Notes: generated by a model not told the origin, from the letters alone. A DNA stretch of 64,000 nucleotides from Exiguobacterium artemiae 255-15 (GCF_000019905.1 NC_010556.1:1204001-1268000), one strand, 5' to 3'. Counted from the stretch's first letter, positions 17,557-26,767 are shown. A program made the numbers and translations.

Positions 17557-18501
17557 TCAACGGATCGTCAACTTCTTCGCATAACCGGTTTTCTCCAAAA
17601 TATCAGTTGTCGGCATCTCGGTCCATTTGGCGACGGGAAGATCTGGATTTTTCTGAAGGAAGTCCGTCATGATCATATAGCCGAGCGTATATTGGGCAAG
17701 TGGCGGGATGTCTTTGTCATAGTTGCCGTATCGTAAATCGTATGCATCGACGTTATGGTTGTTGATCTGTGTCAACAGATTTTCGAGCGTATGATCGAGT
17801 AACGGTTCTGTCGCTTCCGATTTCCCTTTTGGATAAACCTGTGCAGCAAACATGTCGGCTTCACCTTCTAACATGATGCCATTGAACATCGAGTCGTGCG
17901 TGTTGCTTTTAAAAGCAACGGTATGGTGGTACTCATGGGCGACAGCATTGGCAAGTGTATCTGTTGAAAAACCTTTAGCCAGGTAGAGCGTGAACATATC
18001 AGTTCCTGAGGCAAAACCGGTGACTCCGCCATGGCGCTTTATCTCGGCCGGATTATGGACATTGTAAGGTGCGACAAAGACCGTCAGCTTATCGGTTCGA
18101 GGCAATGCATCAATCGAAGTCTGAAGACTTTTTTTAATCTGTTGCTGAATGGCATCCTGATGTTTTTTCAAGTAGACAATCGTTTTGTTCAGCTCTTCTG
18201 CATTGTCGGTCGGGATATCTAAAATCCGCCGGTCTGTATATGTATCTGTCAGTTTTTCTTTTTCGATCCATTTGTGTTTCGTAGCCAACACATGTTTCTC
18301 GAACAGGGCCCCATTCTCGGTCGGCTCTTTTAATGTCGCATCGACATACGACTGATAGGCATCGTACAGCGGAATGATTTGAATCGTCTGATGATCTTGT
18401 TTAAAGGTCAATTTCTGCGGTTCGGCCTTTTCAGCTTCCGGCGCATCGGTACAGCCTGCAAGCAGACTGGTCAAGGTAGCGGCAAGTAAAAGTCGTTTCA
18501 T
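17557..18501 (-). CDS. DUF2268 putative zinc protease lipoprotein
   Basis: 314 residues from the ATG at 18501 (GGAGG eight bases before), giving signal peptide MKRLLLAATLTSLLAGC with a lipobox cysteine at 17. The metalloprotease motif is HEYHH (AVAHEYHHTV, about residue 190), with a downstream Glu in LEGEADMFAA that fits the third zinc ligand of DUF2268 proteins. Extracellular, membrane-anchored. A second in-frame ATG at 18567 also has a perfect AGGAGG; using it would place 22 extra residues before the signal peptide. Substrate unknown. Confidence 0.85.
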   Translation of the reverse strand: MKRLLLAATLTSLLAGCTDAPEAEKAEPQKLTFKQDHQTIQIIPLYDAYQSYVDATLKEPTENGALFEKHVLATKHKWIEKEKLTDTYTDRRILDIPTDNAEELNKTIVYLKKHQDAIQQQIKKSLQTSIDALPRTDKLTVFVAPYNVHNPAEIKRHGGVTGFASGTDMFTLYLAKGFSTDTLANAVAHEYHHTVAFKSNTHDSMFNGIMLEGEADMFAAQVYPKGKSEATEPLLDHTLENLLTQINNHNVDAYDLRYGNYDKDIPPLAQYTLGYMIMTDFLQKNPDLPVAKWTEMPTTDILEKTGYAKKLTIR

Positions 18502-18668
18502 CCAGGTTCCTCCTTTGTCTAAAAAACCATAATTATCCATACGTAAAGTAATTGGTAAAAGTTTCATGATTTCCTCCTAGTCAGATGAACTTATGTTACC
18601 GATTACAAAAGAACAACCCCAAAATGGCAATATTTCGCTATTGAAGGATACGAGAACGTTTTCAGCTA

Positions 18669-18683
18669 AATTTTCAGAATATT
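18669..18683 (+). promoter_or_regulatory. CodY box upstream of brnQ
   Basis: AATTTTCAGAATATT matches the CodY consensus AATTTTCWGAAAATT at 14 of 15 positions, 114 bp before the brnQ start. CodY represses branched-chain amino acid uptake in Bacillota when isoleucine and valine are plentiful. Confidence 0.75.
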
Positions 18684-18740
18684 CACCAGATAAACTCCTA
18701 GCATGAGGTCACAAACCTATGTTATCCTTTCGGACGAAGT

Positions 18741-18771
18741 ACCTGATTTTGCTCGAGTCAACGAATCAGGT
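18741..18771 (+). promoter_or_regulatory. leader hairpin before brnQ
   Basis: ACCTGATT / AATCAGGT, an eight-pair stem with inner TTG/CAA pairing, ending about 14 bp before the ribosome-binding site. It has no T tail, so it is not a plain terminator; it may be an operator or a 5' UTR structure. Confidence 0.35.
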
Positions 18772-18796
18772 CGTAATTTAATAGTGGAGGTTTCTT

Positions 18797-20137
18797 ATGT
18801 CTAAAACAGTTCCAACATCCTTTATCGTCGTCATCGGTATGATGCTGTTTGCCTTGTTTTTCGGGGCCGGAAATTTGATTTTTCCACCGATGCTCGGACA
18901 AATGGCAGGTGAGAACGTCTGGATTGCCAACGCCGGATTCCTGGTCACAGGCGTCGGGTTGCCGTTGCTGGCCATCTTGGCATTTGCTTATTCCGGTGAA
19001 CCGGACTTACGGGCGATGGCGTCACGGGTCCATCCGATCTTTGGTCTTGTCTTTGCGATCATCTTGTACTTGGCAATCGGTCCGTTTTTTGCGATTCCGC
19101 GTGCCGGAACCGTTTCGTACGAGATTGGTATCAAACCTTTCTTCGGAGAAGGGGCATCGTCGACACCATTACTGATTTTTTCGATTCTGTTTTATACGGT
19201 CGCGTGTCTGTTATCATTGAATCCGACAAAAATCGTCGATGTCGTCGGCAAAATCCTGACACCGATTAAGATCACGTTTATCGGCTTATTGATTCTCGTT
19301 GCCGTGATTAAACCGATCGGAAGTTTTCAGAATCCTTTGACGACATATCAGCACAATGCCTTTTTTAACGGCTTCCAGGAAGGCTATTTGACGCTTGATG
19401 CCCTCGGAGCGTTTGTGTTCGGAATCATCATCATTTCGGCGATTAAAGACCAAGGGGTCACGTCGAAAAAACAATTGCTCGTCATTTGTTCGAAAGCCGC
19501 TTTGATTGCGGCGAGTTTACTTGCCATCACGTATTCAGCGCTTGCCTTCATGGGCGCATCGAGCATCTCAAAAATCGGTCCATTGACGAACGGAGCGGAA
19601 ATTCTGTCGGCGGTGTCCGATTATTACTTCGGCTCATACGGTTCGATTTTGCTCGGTTTGATGATCACGGTCGCGTGTCTGACGACGAGTGTCGGACTGA
19701 TTACTGCCTGTGCGTCGTTCTTCTCACTGTTGTTGCCGCGGATTTCGTATGTCAAATGGACGATTGGTCTGTCGATCTTCAGTGCACTTGTCGCCAATAT
19801 CGGACTGACGCAGTTGATTGCGATCTCCAAACCGGTTCTGTTGACACTGTATCCGTTAGCGATCTGTCTGATCTTCCTAACGTTCTTACATAACGTCTTT
19901 AAAGGAAAACCGGCTGTCTATCAAGGGGCGATGTGGATGACGTTTGCCGTCAGTCTGTTTGACGGACTGAAGGTGGCGAAAGCACCGGTCGAACCGGTCT
20001 TGCGTGTCTTTGAAAACGTGTTGCCGTTCTTTTCCGTCGGACTCGGTTGGGTCGTTCCGGCGATTATCGGGGCTGTCCTCGGCGGATTGTTCGGTCGGAA
20101 AAAAGCATACCGGACGGAACAGTCACGGGTTGCTTAA
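18797..20137 (+). CDS. brnQ: branched-chain amino acid:cation symporter
   Basis: 446 residues with about 12 transmembrane helices (LIVCS family). Imports leucine, isoleucine and valine with Na+ or H+. Conserved N-terminal FALFFGAGNLIFPPMLG and GPFFAIPRAGTVSYEIG near residue 95, and GYLTLDALGAFVFGIIII near residue 195, identify BrnQ. ATG follows GTGGAGG. A CodY box upstream supports amino-acid-responsive control. Monocistronic, with a strong terminator. Confidence 0.95.
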   Translation: MSKTVPTSFIVVIGMMLFALFFGAGNLIFPPMLGQMAGENVWIANAGFLVTGVGLPLLAILAFAYSGEPDLRAMASRVHPIFGLVFAIILYLAIGPFFAIPRAGTVSYEIGIKPFFGEGASSTPLLIFSILFYTVACLLSLNPTKIVDVVGKILTPIKITFIGLLILVAVIKPIGSFQNPLTTYQHNAFFNGFQEGYLTLDALGAFVFGIIIISAIKDQGVTSKKQLLVICSKAALIAASLLAITYSALAFMGASSISKIGPLTNGAEILSAVSDYYFGSYGSILLGLMITVACLTTSVGLITACASFFSLLLPRISYVKWTIGLSIFSALVANIGLTQLIAISKPVLLTLYPLAICLIFLTFLHNVFKGKPAVYQGAMWMTFAVSLFDGLKVAKAPVEPVLRVFENVLPFFSVGLGWVVPAIIGAVLGGLFGRKKAYRTEQSRVA

Positions 20138-20159
20138 ATTCAGTTGGTCTGGAAAGAAG

Positions 20160-20190
20160 CCGTTTCGATTTCGAATCGAAACGGTTTTTT
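20160..20190 (+). terminator. terminator of brnQ
   Basis: CCGTTTCGATT, TCG, AATCGAAACGG: an eleven-pair perfect stem followed by six T residues. Confidence 0.9.
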
Positions 20191-20275
20191 GCGTTTAACG
20201 AACAGACCAAAAAGGAATGGCTTAAAATGTAAGCCATTGTTGATACTGTCGTTGAAGAAAGAAAGGATGTTGAAC

Positions 20276-21385
20276 ATGTCAGAACGTGTTTTCATTAGTC
20301 CGGCGAAGTATGTCCAAGGGAAAAATGTCATTGATCGGCTCGGTACATATGTGAGTCCGATTGGAGACGTGGCCCTAGTGATCGCCGATGATGTCGTTTG
20401 GAAAATCGTCGAGGAACGTGTCCATGCTTCATTTTCAGCAGAAGGAATCAAAATTGAAAAAGCAGATTTCAGCGGTGAAGCCTCAAAACATGAAGTCGAA
20501 CGGATTGCCGCACAAGCCAAGGATGCCGGCGTGAAATTCGTCATGGGGGTCGGGGGCGGGAAGACGCTTGATACGGCAAAAGCCGTTTCGGACGAGTTCC
20601 ATCTGCCGGTCGTCATCGTACCGACGATCGCTTCGACCGATGCGCCGACAAGTGCACTGTCCGTCATCTATTCGGATGAGGGAATCTTTGAGAGTTACCG
20701 TTTTTATAACAAAAATCCGGATCTTGTCTTGGTCGATACAAAATTGATTTCTGAAGCGCCGGCCCGTTTCTTTGCTTCGGGGATTGCCGATGCACTGGCG
20801 ACATGGGTCGAGGTCCGGAGTGTCATTGCCTTTGGAGGCACGACGATGGCCGGTGGACGGCCGACGATTGCGGCGGAAGCGATTGCGAAACGCTGTGAAG
20901 AAGTGTTGTTCGAGCACGGACGTCTCGCCTATGAGTCGGTTCAAGCAAAGGTCGTCACACCGGCGCTTGAAGCTGTCGTTGAAGCCAATACGTTGTTGAG
21001 TGGTCTTGGGTTTGAAAGCGGTGGACTGGCGGCAGCACATGCCATCCATAACGGATTCACGGCGCTTGAAGGAGACATTCACCATTTGACACACGGGGAA
21101 AAAGTCGCGTTCGGGACGCTCGTCCAGTTGGCGCTCGAAGAACACCCGCAGGAAGAAATCGAACGGTACATTTCGTTCTATATGGATCTTGGACTGCCGG
21201 TCACACTGGAAGACGTCAAACTAAAAGATGCTTCACGCGAAGACATCTTAAAGGTCGGTCACGCAGCGACGGCAGAAGGGGAGACAATTCACAGCGGCTT
21301 TGATGTAACGGCGGATGAAGTGGCGGATGCCATCATTGCCGCTGACCGCTATTCAAAAGCTTATCAGGCGAAATTGAAGAACTGA
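20276..21385 (+). CDS. gldA: glycerol dehydrogenase
   Basis: 369 residues from the ATG at 20276 after GAAAGGATG. Iron-type alcohol dehydrogenase fold, oxidising glycerol to dihydroxyacetone with NAD. Motifs: [14 protein letters not shown] (about residue 92), [14 protein letters not shown] (about 117), and zinc ligands Asp in GIADALATW, His in [10 protein letters not shown] and His in THGEKVAFG. The usual length and end match GldA. No glpF or dhaK partner is nearby. Confidence 0.95.
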   Translation: MSERVFISPAKYVQGKNVIDRLGTYVSPIGDVALVIADDVVWKIVEERVHASFSAEGIKIEKADFSGEASKHEVERIAAQAKDAGVKFVMGVGGGKTLDTAKAVSDEFHLPVVIVPTIASTDAPTSALSVIYSDEGIFESYRFYNKNPDLVLVDTKLISEAPARFFASGIADALATWVEVRSVIAFGGTTMAGGRPTIAAEAIAKRCEEVLFEHGRLAYESVQAKVVTPALEAVVEANTLLSGLGFESGGLAAAHAIHNGFTALEGDIHHLTHGEKVAFGTLVQLALEEHPQEEIERYISFYMDLGLPVTLEDVKLKDASREDILKVGHAATAEGETIHSGFDVTADEVADAIIAADRYSKAYQAKLKN

Positions 21386-21410
21386 CGAAACGTTATACCA
21401 ATGATAAGCA

Positions 21411-21450
21411 AAAAGGCGATTCTCCCGATTGAAGGGAAATCGCCTTTTTA
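21411..21450. terminator. bidirectional terminator
   Basis: AAAAGGCGATT / AATCGCCTTTT stem between convergent gldA and the cation exporter. Confidence 0.85.
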
Positions 21451-21468
21451 GTGTAAGAATGGTTCTTA

Positions 21469-22398
21469 TTAATGGACATGCTTCTGTTCCCCATGACAGT
21501 ACAGCTGATTCTCATGGTCATGCTGAGCGGTCTCAACCTGAATCGTGGCATGAGTAATGCCGACATGTTTTAAGTCGTGGTCCAGTTGTTCCCGGATCGA
21601 CTCCGATTCACGGACCGTCATGTCGTCTTTGACGACGACGTGGCAGGATAACGCGTTGTAACCGCTCGTAATCGACCAGATATGAAGGTCGTGCAGACCA
21701 AGAATCGCTTCGTTCGTTTGAATGGTCGAGACGACCTGTTCGACATCAACGTCGCTTGGTGTACCTTCCATCAAGACGTGGACCGCGGCCTTCGTTACGT
21801 AATAGCCGCTGCGCAGAACGAGGATTGCAACGATGATACTGGCGAGCGGATCCGCAATTCCCCAGCCGAAGAACAGGATCAACAGGGCGGCAATGATGGC
21901 TCCGATGGATCCGAGCATGTCACTTAAGACATGCAGGTAGGCACCACGCATGTTCAGATTATCTTCGTGCCCGCCGCCGCGCGTCATGATCCAGGCAACG
22001 AGTAAGTTCACTAGAAGTCCGAGTGTACTGATGATTAACATCCCGGTCGTTGCGACAGCCGGAGGATCAACAAACCGCTGCACGGCTTCGACAAAAATAT
22101 AAAGCGAAATGCCGATCAAGGCGACACCGTTAAAAATCGCCGCGAGAATTTCAAAACGTTTTGAGCCGAACGTCTTGTTTGCATCCGGCTTCTGGTTTGA
22201 GAAGTGAAAGGCTGCGAGTGCAATTGCAAGTGAAATCGAGTCGCTCAGCATATGCCCGGCGTCCGATAACAAAGCCAGACTGTTCGTCCAAAATCCGCCG
22301 ATTACCTCGACGATCATAAACAGCGTGATGATGGTGAACGAGAGAAGCAATACTTTTTTATTGTCGGTGTGATGATGATGATCATGATTATGTGCCAT
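21469..22398 (-). CDS. CDF-family divalent metal exporter (CzcD-like)
   Basis: 309 residues from the ATG at 22398 after GGAGG. Exports zinc or related ions in exchange for protons. Six transmembrane helices; His-rich N-terminus (HNHDHHHH) for metal collection; metal-site motif SDAGHMLSDSISL (about residue 50) and the second pair HVLSDMLGSIGA (about 158). The C-terminal cytoplasmic domain ends HDHENQLYCHGEQKHVH, rich in His. A perfect palindrome precedes the ribosome-binding site, which suggests ArsR/CzrA-type metal-responsive control. Confidence 0.93.
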   Translation of the reverse strand: MAHNHDHHHHTDNKKVLLLSFTIITLFMIVEVIGGFWTNSLALLSDAGHMLSDSISLAIALAAFHFSNQKPDANKTFGSKRFEILAAIFNGVALIGISLYIFVEAVQRFVDPPAVATTGMLIISTLGLLVNLLVAWIMTRGGGHEDNLNMRGAYLHVLSDMLGSIGAIIAALLILFFGWGIADPLASIIVAILVLRSGYYVTKAAVHVLMEGTPSDVDVEQVVSTIQTNEAILGLHDLHIWSITSGYNALSCHVVVKDDMTVRESESIREQLDHDLKHVGITHATIQVETAQHDHENQLYCHGEQKHVH

Positions 22399-22416
22399 AA
22401 AGATACCTCCTGATAC

Positions 22417-22436
22417 ATTCAAATGTCTATTTGAAT
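22417..22436. promoter_or_regulatory. palindromic operator of the CDF exporter
   Basis: ATTCAAAT, GTCT, ATTTGAAT: perfect 8-4-8 inverted repeat 19 bp before the start codon. It resembles ArsR/CzrA-family sites in AT-rich symmetry (TTCAAAT arms). No regulator gene lies next to it. Confidence 0.6.
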
Positions 22437-22578
22437 TATAGAATGCGAAACGTCTGTGGTCAATCGACGTATGTTTCATTTTCCACTGAGAGAAGAGAAT
22501 GAAACGCGATCATTGGACGATATACGGTTGGATGAGACATAAAACGAGGCTGGGACATAACTCAGTTTTATAAATGAG

Positions 22579-22615
22579 AAGGCCCTCGAAACGTTTTTCG
22601 TTTCAAGGGCCTTCT
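22579..22615. terminator. hairpin inside left IS end
   Basis: AAGGCCCT-C-GAAACG / CGTTTC-A-AGGGCCTT with a TTTTT loop, between the left repeat and the transposase start; likely to stop read-through transcription from outside. Confidence 0.6.
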
Positions 22616-22706
22616 TCTATGATGAAAAACCGATTTTAAGTAAACAAATAAGGACTGCCTCTGATAAAGTTAAAGTGACCAAACCATAACTATCGGAGGT
22701 GTCCTT

Positions 22707-24290
22707 ATGTTTAAAAATTATACCATGAACCAGCTGGTTCTACCTTTAGATTTAGAAATTCGTCTTCAAGAAAACGATATCGCATTCGCCGTTCATCATC
22801 TTGTCGAGTCCATTCCCGACGATGCCTTTGAACCTTTTACTCGAACGACAGGCTGCCCCGCCTATCATCCACGCATGATGATGAAGATCATTTTATGCGC
22901 CTATACGCAATCGGTCTTCTCTGGTCGGAAGATCGAAGGACTCCTTCAAGACAGCCTGCGTATGATGTGGCTCGCTCAAGGGAATGAACCGAGCTATCGT
23001 ACTATCAATCGCTTTCGAGTGCACCCGGCAGTCACACCTATCCTTAAGCAGGCGTTCGTCACCTTCCGTTGCCATCTCGTCGAGATGGGAGAAATTAAGG
23101 AAGAAGCGATCTTCATTGATGGTACGAAACTAGAAGCGAATGCGAATCGATATACGTTCGTCTGGCGAAAATCCGTCGAGCGATATAGTGCGTCGCTCGT
23201 TGAAAAGTCTAATCTTCTCTATGAAGAACTCGTCGCACAAGAAATCTTACCGGAGATTGAACGAGAAAGTCCAGACGAACTGACCCTTCCTGAACTCGAG
23301 CACATCGGTGATGTTTTGGAGGGACGAATCGCTTCTATCAATCAAGAAATCGAGGCAAGTTCAGATACGCAGGAGAGAAAACGGCTTCGTTCCGAACGAA
23401 AGCAACCCCATCTTTTCCGAAAAAAGTTCGCTGAGTTCGTGGAAAGAAAAAGGAAGTATGCCGTCCAAAAGGAAACGTTCGATGGACGGAACAGCTATTC
23501 GAAAACGGATACGGATGCGACGTTTATGCGGATGAAGGAAGATCATATGCAAAATGGACAACTCAAGCCGGGGTACAACGTGCAGATTGCGACCGAAGGT
23601 CAATATACCCTCGCTTATGATGTCTATCCCAATCCGACCGATGCCCGCACGTTAATCCCATTTTTAGATGAGGTTTCCTCGTATCTTACTTTACCGAAAC
23701 ATATCGTTGCGGACGCCGGCTATGGAAGCCAAGAAAATTATCAGGAGATTCTGATGCGCCGAGGGCGCATTCCGCTCGTTCCCTATACGATGTTTCAAAA
23801 AGAGAAGACGCGAAAATGGCGTGATGATCCTTTTAATCTCGTCAACTGGTCCTACGATGAAACGACCGATCACTTTGTATGCCCGAACGGGCAGAACGTG
23901 ACGTTCCGTTACATGTCTAAGAGAACGGATCGATATGGTTTTACCCGCGATTTCAAGGTGTACGAAAGTGAGAGTTGTGATGACTGCCCGCTTCGATCCC
24001 TCTGTACCAAGGCAGAGAAGGGTCGTCATCGCCAAGTCCGAGTAAACGTTTCGTGGGAAGAGCAAAAGGAACAGGTAAAGGACCTGCTTTCAGATCAAAA
24101 AACCGGGAAAATCTACGCGAAACGTAAGATAGACGTAGAACCAGTTTTTGGGAATCTGAAGGCTAATTTGCGTTTCACTCGTTTTTCCGTAAGAGGAAAA
24201 GCAAAGGTGAAACGTGAGCTTGGCTTCATCCTTATGGCAGTAAATCTGAGAAAGTGGCTCACCCAAAGTATTGCCCGAGGGGCATTTTAA
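22707..24290 (+). CDS. IS1182-family transposase
   Basis: 527 residues. DDE transposase: first Asp in AIFIDGTKLEANANRY (about residue 136), second Asp in HIVADAGYGSQENY (about 332), and Glu in DVEPVFGNLKANLRFTRF (about 475). The N-terminal DUF772-type domain (TGCPAYHPRMMMKIILCAY) is typical. A four-cysteine stretch (CDDCPLRSLCTKA) lies near residue 425. The frame is intact, so the element may be mobile. ATG follows CGGAGGTG. Confidence 0.95.
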   Translation: MFKNYTMNQLVLPLDLEIRLQENDIAFAVHHLVESIPDDAFEPFTRTTGCPAYHPRMMMKIILCAYTQSVFSGRKIEGLLQDSLRMMWLAQGNEPSYRTINRFRVHPAVTPILKQAFVTFRCHLVEMGEIKEEAIFIDGTKLEANANRYTFVWRKSVERYSASLVEKSNLLYEELVAQEILPEIERESPDELTLPELEHIGDVLEGRIASINQEIEASSDTQERKRLRSERKQPHLFRKKFAEFVERKRKYAVQKETFDGRNSYSKTDTDATFMRMKEDHMQNGQLKPGYNVQIATEGQYTLAYDVYPNPTDARTLIPFLDEVSSYLTLPKHIVADAGYGSQENYQEILMRRGRIPLVPYTMFQKEKTRKWRDDPFNLVNWSYDETTDHFVCPNGQNVTFRYMSKRTDRYGFTRDFKVYESESCDDCPLRSLCTKAEKGRHRQVRVNVSWEEQKEQVKDLLSDQKTGKIYAKRKIDVEPVFGNLKANLRFTRFSVRGKAKVKRELGFILMAVNLRKWLTQSIARGAF

Positions 24291-24306
24291 CAAGAGGTGA
24301 TGAAAA

Positions 24307-24349
24307 AAAATAAGGGATTGCCATCGTGACGATGGCAATCCCTTATTTT
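24307..24349. terminator. perfect hairpin inside right IS end
   Basis: Twenty-pair perfect stem (24307-24326 with 24330-24349, loop TGA) with A and T flanks, just after the transposase stop. Bidirectional terminator that now also serves the adjacent M23 gene. Confidence 0.85.
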
Positions 24350-24387
24350 CTTTAAAAGCCAGCTAGTTATGTCCCAGCCTCGTGTCG

Positions 24388-25317
24388 TTATAGATAGTTC
24401 AACGGATTGACGCTGCTTGCCGCCGATGTCGCACTGTAGACGTATGTTCCGCGATGCAGTTCAAAATGAAGATGCGTTCCGAACGCATTTCCTGTTTGAC
24501 CGACCGTACCGAGAAGCTGTCCTTTTGAGACCGATTGTCCGACTGAGACCGATCGGCTGTTCATGTGGGCATAGAGACTCGTGAAGGAAGCGCCGTCAAT
24601 CGAATGCTTGACCATGACATAATTGCCGTACGCACCTTTTAATTGAGAAGTGATGACTTTCCCGGCTGCCGTTGCATAAACCGGTGTGCCTTTCGGGGCA
24701 CCGTAATCGATTCCGTTATGGAACGTATAGCCGTAGACACCGCTTGCTTGACCATATCCTTGCGTGATCGGTCCACTGGTCGGCGTGATGAAATCGTTTG
24801 AGGCTTTGGTTGCCCCACCCGAATTGGTTAAGCTCGTGACCGTATATTTTTTAACATAATCGGCATGGACAAATCGTTTGTTGCCATTATATAAGAATTT
24901 AATCCAGTCTCCCGTCCGACCGAGGTAACGGAAGGTTTGTCCGCTGTTGACGATCCCGACCTGAGAACTGCTTGTGGACGAACTGCTTCTGACGCGGAGA
25001 TTATCGACCATGATTTTGATTTTATATGATGTCGTGACAGAATATTTTTTGACATATGTAGAAGAGACGTAGACTTTACGTGATCCGTACAGAATTTTTG
25101 TCCAATTTCCGGTCCGGCCTAAGTATTTGTATGTATCGCCTTTATCAAGACCTGTGATGATACCGTATGTCGTCGCGGGACCGGTGCGGGCACGCAATCC
25201 ATCGTTCATGACTTTGACCTTATAAAACGTTGCCGCATCAGCTTTTGGAACGGCATATGTCGAGAAACCGGCGACGGCGATAGCGGATACCGTCAGCGTA
25301 GTAAATAATTTTTTCAA
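24388..25317 (-). CDS. secreted M23 endopeptidase with two SH3b domains
   Basis: 309 residues. Signal peptide ending near ADAA (residue 29); two bacterial SH3 repeats (about 32-92 and 97-157) that bind the cell wall; C-terminal M23 (LytM) domain with zinc ligands in HNGIDYG and HLHFELH. Cuts peptidoglycan cross-links outside the cell. It is a paralogue of the next gene upstream, which has a single SH3b domain. ATG follows AAAGGAGGA. The 3' end abuts an IS1182 element but the gene is intact. Confidence 0.93.
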   Translation of the reverse strand: MKKLFTTLTVSAIAVAGFSTYAVPKADAATFYKVKVMNDGLRARTGPATTYGIITGLDKGDTYKYLGRTGNWTKILYGSRKVYVSSTYVKKYSVTTSYKIKIMVDNLRVRSSSSTSSSQVGIVNSGQTFRYLGRTGDWIKFLYNGNKRFVHADYVKKYTVTSLTNSGGATKASNDFITPTSGPITQGYGQASGVYGYTFHNGIDYGAPKGTPVYATAAGKVITSQLKGAYGNYVMVKHSIDGASFTSLYAHMNSRSVSVGQSVSKGQLLGTVGQTGNAFGTHLHFELHRGTYVYSATSAASSVNPLNYL

Positions 25318-25667
25318 ATCAGTAAATCCTCCTTTGAATCTGTCGGACTGAATCCGTATGTGGGTGGAGCAATATGTAAGGTTGTTCTATGATTTCTTAG
25401 ATGAGTGTACCATTAGTAAAAATGTTTAAATATTACAATATTATTTCTATAATGTTTCGATATTTTATATTATAGAGAGCATAAAATCTATTTTACCTTA
25501 ATTTAGGAATTTTAATTCTTATTGATTTTTCTGTAAAACCTAGATTTTTATTGATTAGACAACGATTTTTAAAAAGTGTCAGGAAATCAGAACAATCAGT
25601 ATGTTATGATGAATTTTCCAATAATTAGAATGAATTTATTTCAGAGGAGTTATTTTCAAAAAGGTTT
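25318..25667. other. AT-rich gap between two M23 genes
   Basis: No ORF of note. Very AT-rich, especially 25400-25600. It must hold the promoter of the downstream M23 gene on the minus strand; I could not identify convincing -35/-10 boxes or a WalR-type direct repeat. Confidence 0.4.
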
Positions 25668-25699
25668 AAAAAAACGGACAACCGAAAACGGCTGTCCGA
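25668..25699 (-). terminator. terminator of single-SH3b M23 gene
   Basis: On the minus strand CGGACAGCCG, TTTT, CGGTTGTCCG, then seven T residues. Confidence 0.85.
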
Positions 25700-25704
25700 A
25701 ATGA

Positions 25705-26439
25705 TTATAAGACGCTGAGCGGATTGATCGTGTTGACGGCTGAAGTTCCGCTGTAAATGTAACCGCCGCGGTGCAGTTCGAAGTGAAGGTGTGAACCGGT
25801 TGAGTTTCCGGTGCTGCCGACATTTCCGATTTTTGAGCCTTTTGCGACTGATTGACCGGTGTAGACGGAACGTTTGCTGAGATGAGCATAAACACTTGTG
25901 TAGGTTGAACCGTTCACTTTATGTTTCATCATGACATAGTTGCCGTAGGCGCCTTGATAGCCTGATTTAATGACTCTGCCGGAAGCAGTCGCACGGACCG
26001 TTTTCCCTGCGGCTGCTGCGATATCGATGCCGTTATGGAACGTATATCCGTAGCGGCCGCTCGCTTTTCCGTATCCTTGTGAGATGCGTCCGCTTGTCGG
26101 ACGGAGGAAACCTGTTGAATGGGAAGCTTTTTTGGCTGTTGCCTTTTTCCCGATGCTGTATCGTTTTACATAACTGGAATAGACGTACCGTTTTTTACCG
26201 CCATACGAAATTTTTGTCCACTTGCCTTTTTTACCATAGTATTTGAAGGTCTTCCCGGCATTGACTCCGCCGACGATTTTATACTTTGTGGAAGGACCGG
26301 TCCGGACACGTAATCCATCGGCCATGACTTTGACTTTGTAAGAAGAAGAGCTTGCAGCCTCGACCTTACCTGTACCCGTGCTAGCGAATCCTGAAACGAC
26401 GAGTGCGCTCATCGTGACGGTTGTTAAAATACGTTTCAT
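25705..26439 (-). CDS. secreted M23 endopeptidase with one SH3b domain
   Basis: 244 residues. Signal peptide ending near VEAA, one SH3b domain (about 32-95), then an M23 domain with HNGIDIA and HLHFELH zinc motifs. Close paralogue of the gene at 24388: the M23 parts share long stretches such as YGYTFHNGID, GAYGNYVM and SHLHFELHRG. Extracellular peptidoglycan hydrolase. ATG follows AGGAGGAAC. Own terminator, so the two are separately transcribed. Confidence 0.93.
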   Translation of the reverse strand: MKRILTTVTMSALVVSGFASTGTGKVEAASSSSYKVKVMADGLRVRTGPSTKYKIVGGVNAGKTFKYYGKKGKWTKISYGGKKRYVYSSYVKRYSIGKKATAKKASHSTGFLRPTSGRISQGYGKASGRYGYTFHNGIDIAAAAGKTVRATASGRVIKSGYQGAYGNYVMMKHKVNGSTYTSVYAHLSKRSVYTGQSVAKGSKIGNVGSTGNSTGSHLHFELHRGGYIYSGTSAVNTINPLSVL

Positions 26440-26757
26440 GTAGTAGTTCCTCCTGATGTGAAAACAATTGACGGTCGATGAGTTGTGACAGATTGCATCT
26501 GTCTATAAGTTGTAGGCTGTATATGAATACTGCGTCGAAGTAGTGAATTTGATAAACCGAGTATAGCATCGAGTGTTTTGAAAATAATATTTCAGTTTGA
26601 TTGCTTAAATATAGGTAATTAATATGTATTGTAATATATTGATAGGAATAATTCTGAAATACCGTCATACCAGGGAAAATTTTATTACAGGGTATGAGTT
26701 TTATGACATAATCCGGAATATGTGAAAATGTGATAAAGTATGGGTCGATAGCGAATT
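26440..26757. other. AT-rich divergent intergenic region
   Basis: Shared upstream region of the M23 gene (minus) and the Nudix gene (plus). AT-rich, no coding potential, no clear palindromic operator. Promoters for both genes must lie here but none is convincing by eye. Confidence 0.4.
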
Positions 26758-26767
26758 GGAGGAGAAG

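Larger units (their letters stand above)
22545..24382 (+). mobile_element. IS1182-family insertion sequence
   Basis: About 1.84 kb bounded by inverted repeats CGAGGCTGGGACATAACT (22545-22562) and its complement (24365-24382). One intact transposase gene. No direct target duplication is obvious. Each end carries a strong hairpin that should block transcription into or out of the element. The right end stops five bases after the stop codon of the M23 gene, so the original 3' flank of that gene has been displaced. Confidence 0.92.

Noticed and set aside
22545-24382. Composite transposon of IS1182 and the neighbouring genes
   Set aside because: Only a single IS1182 copy is present in the window and its ends are tight around the transposase.
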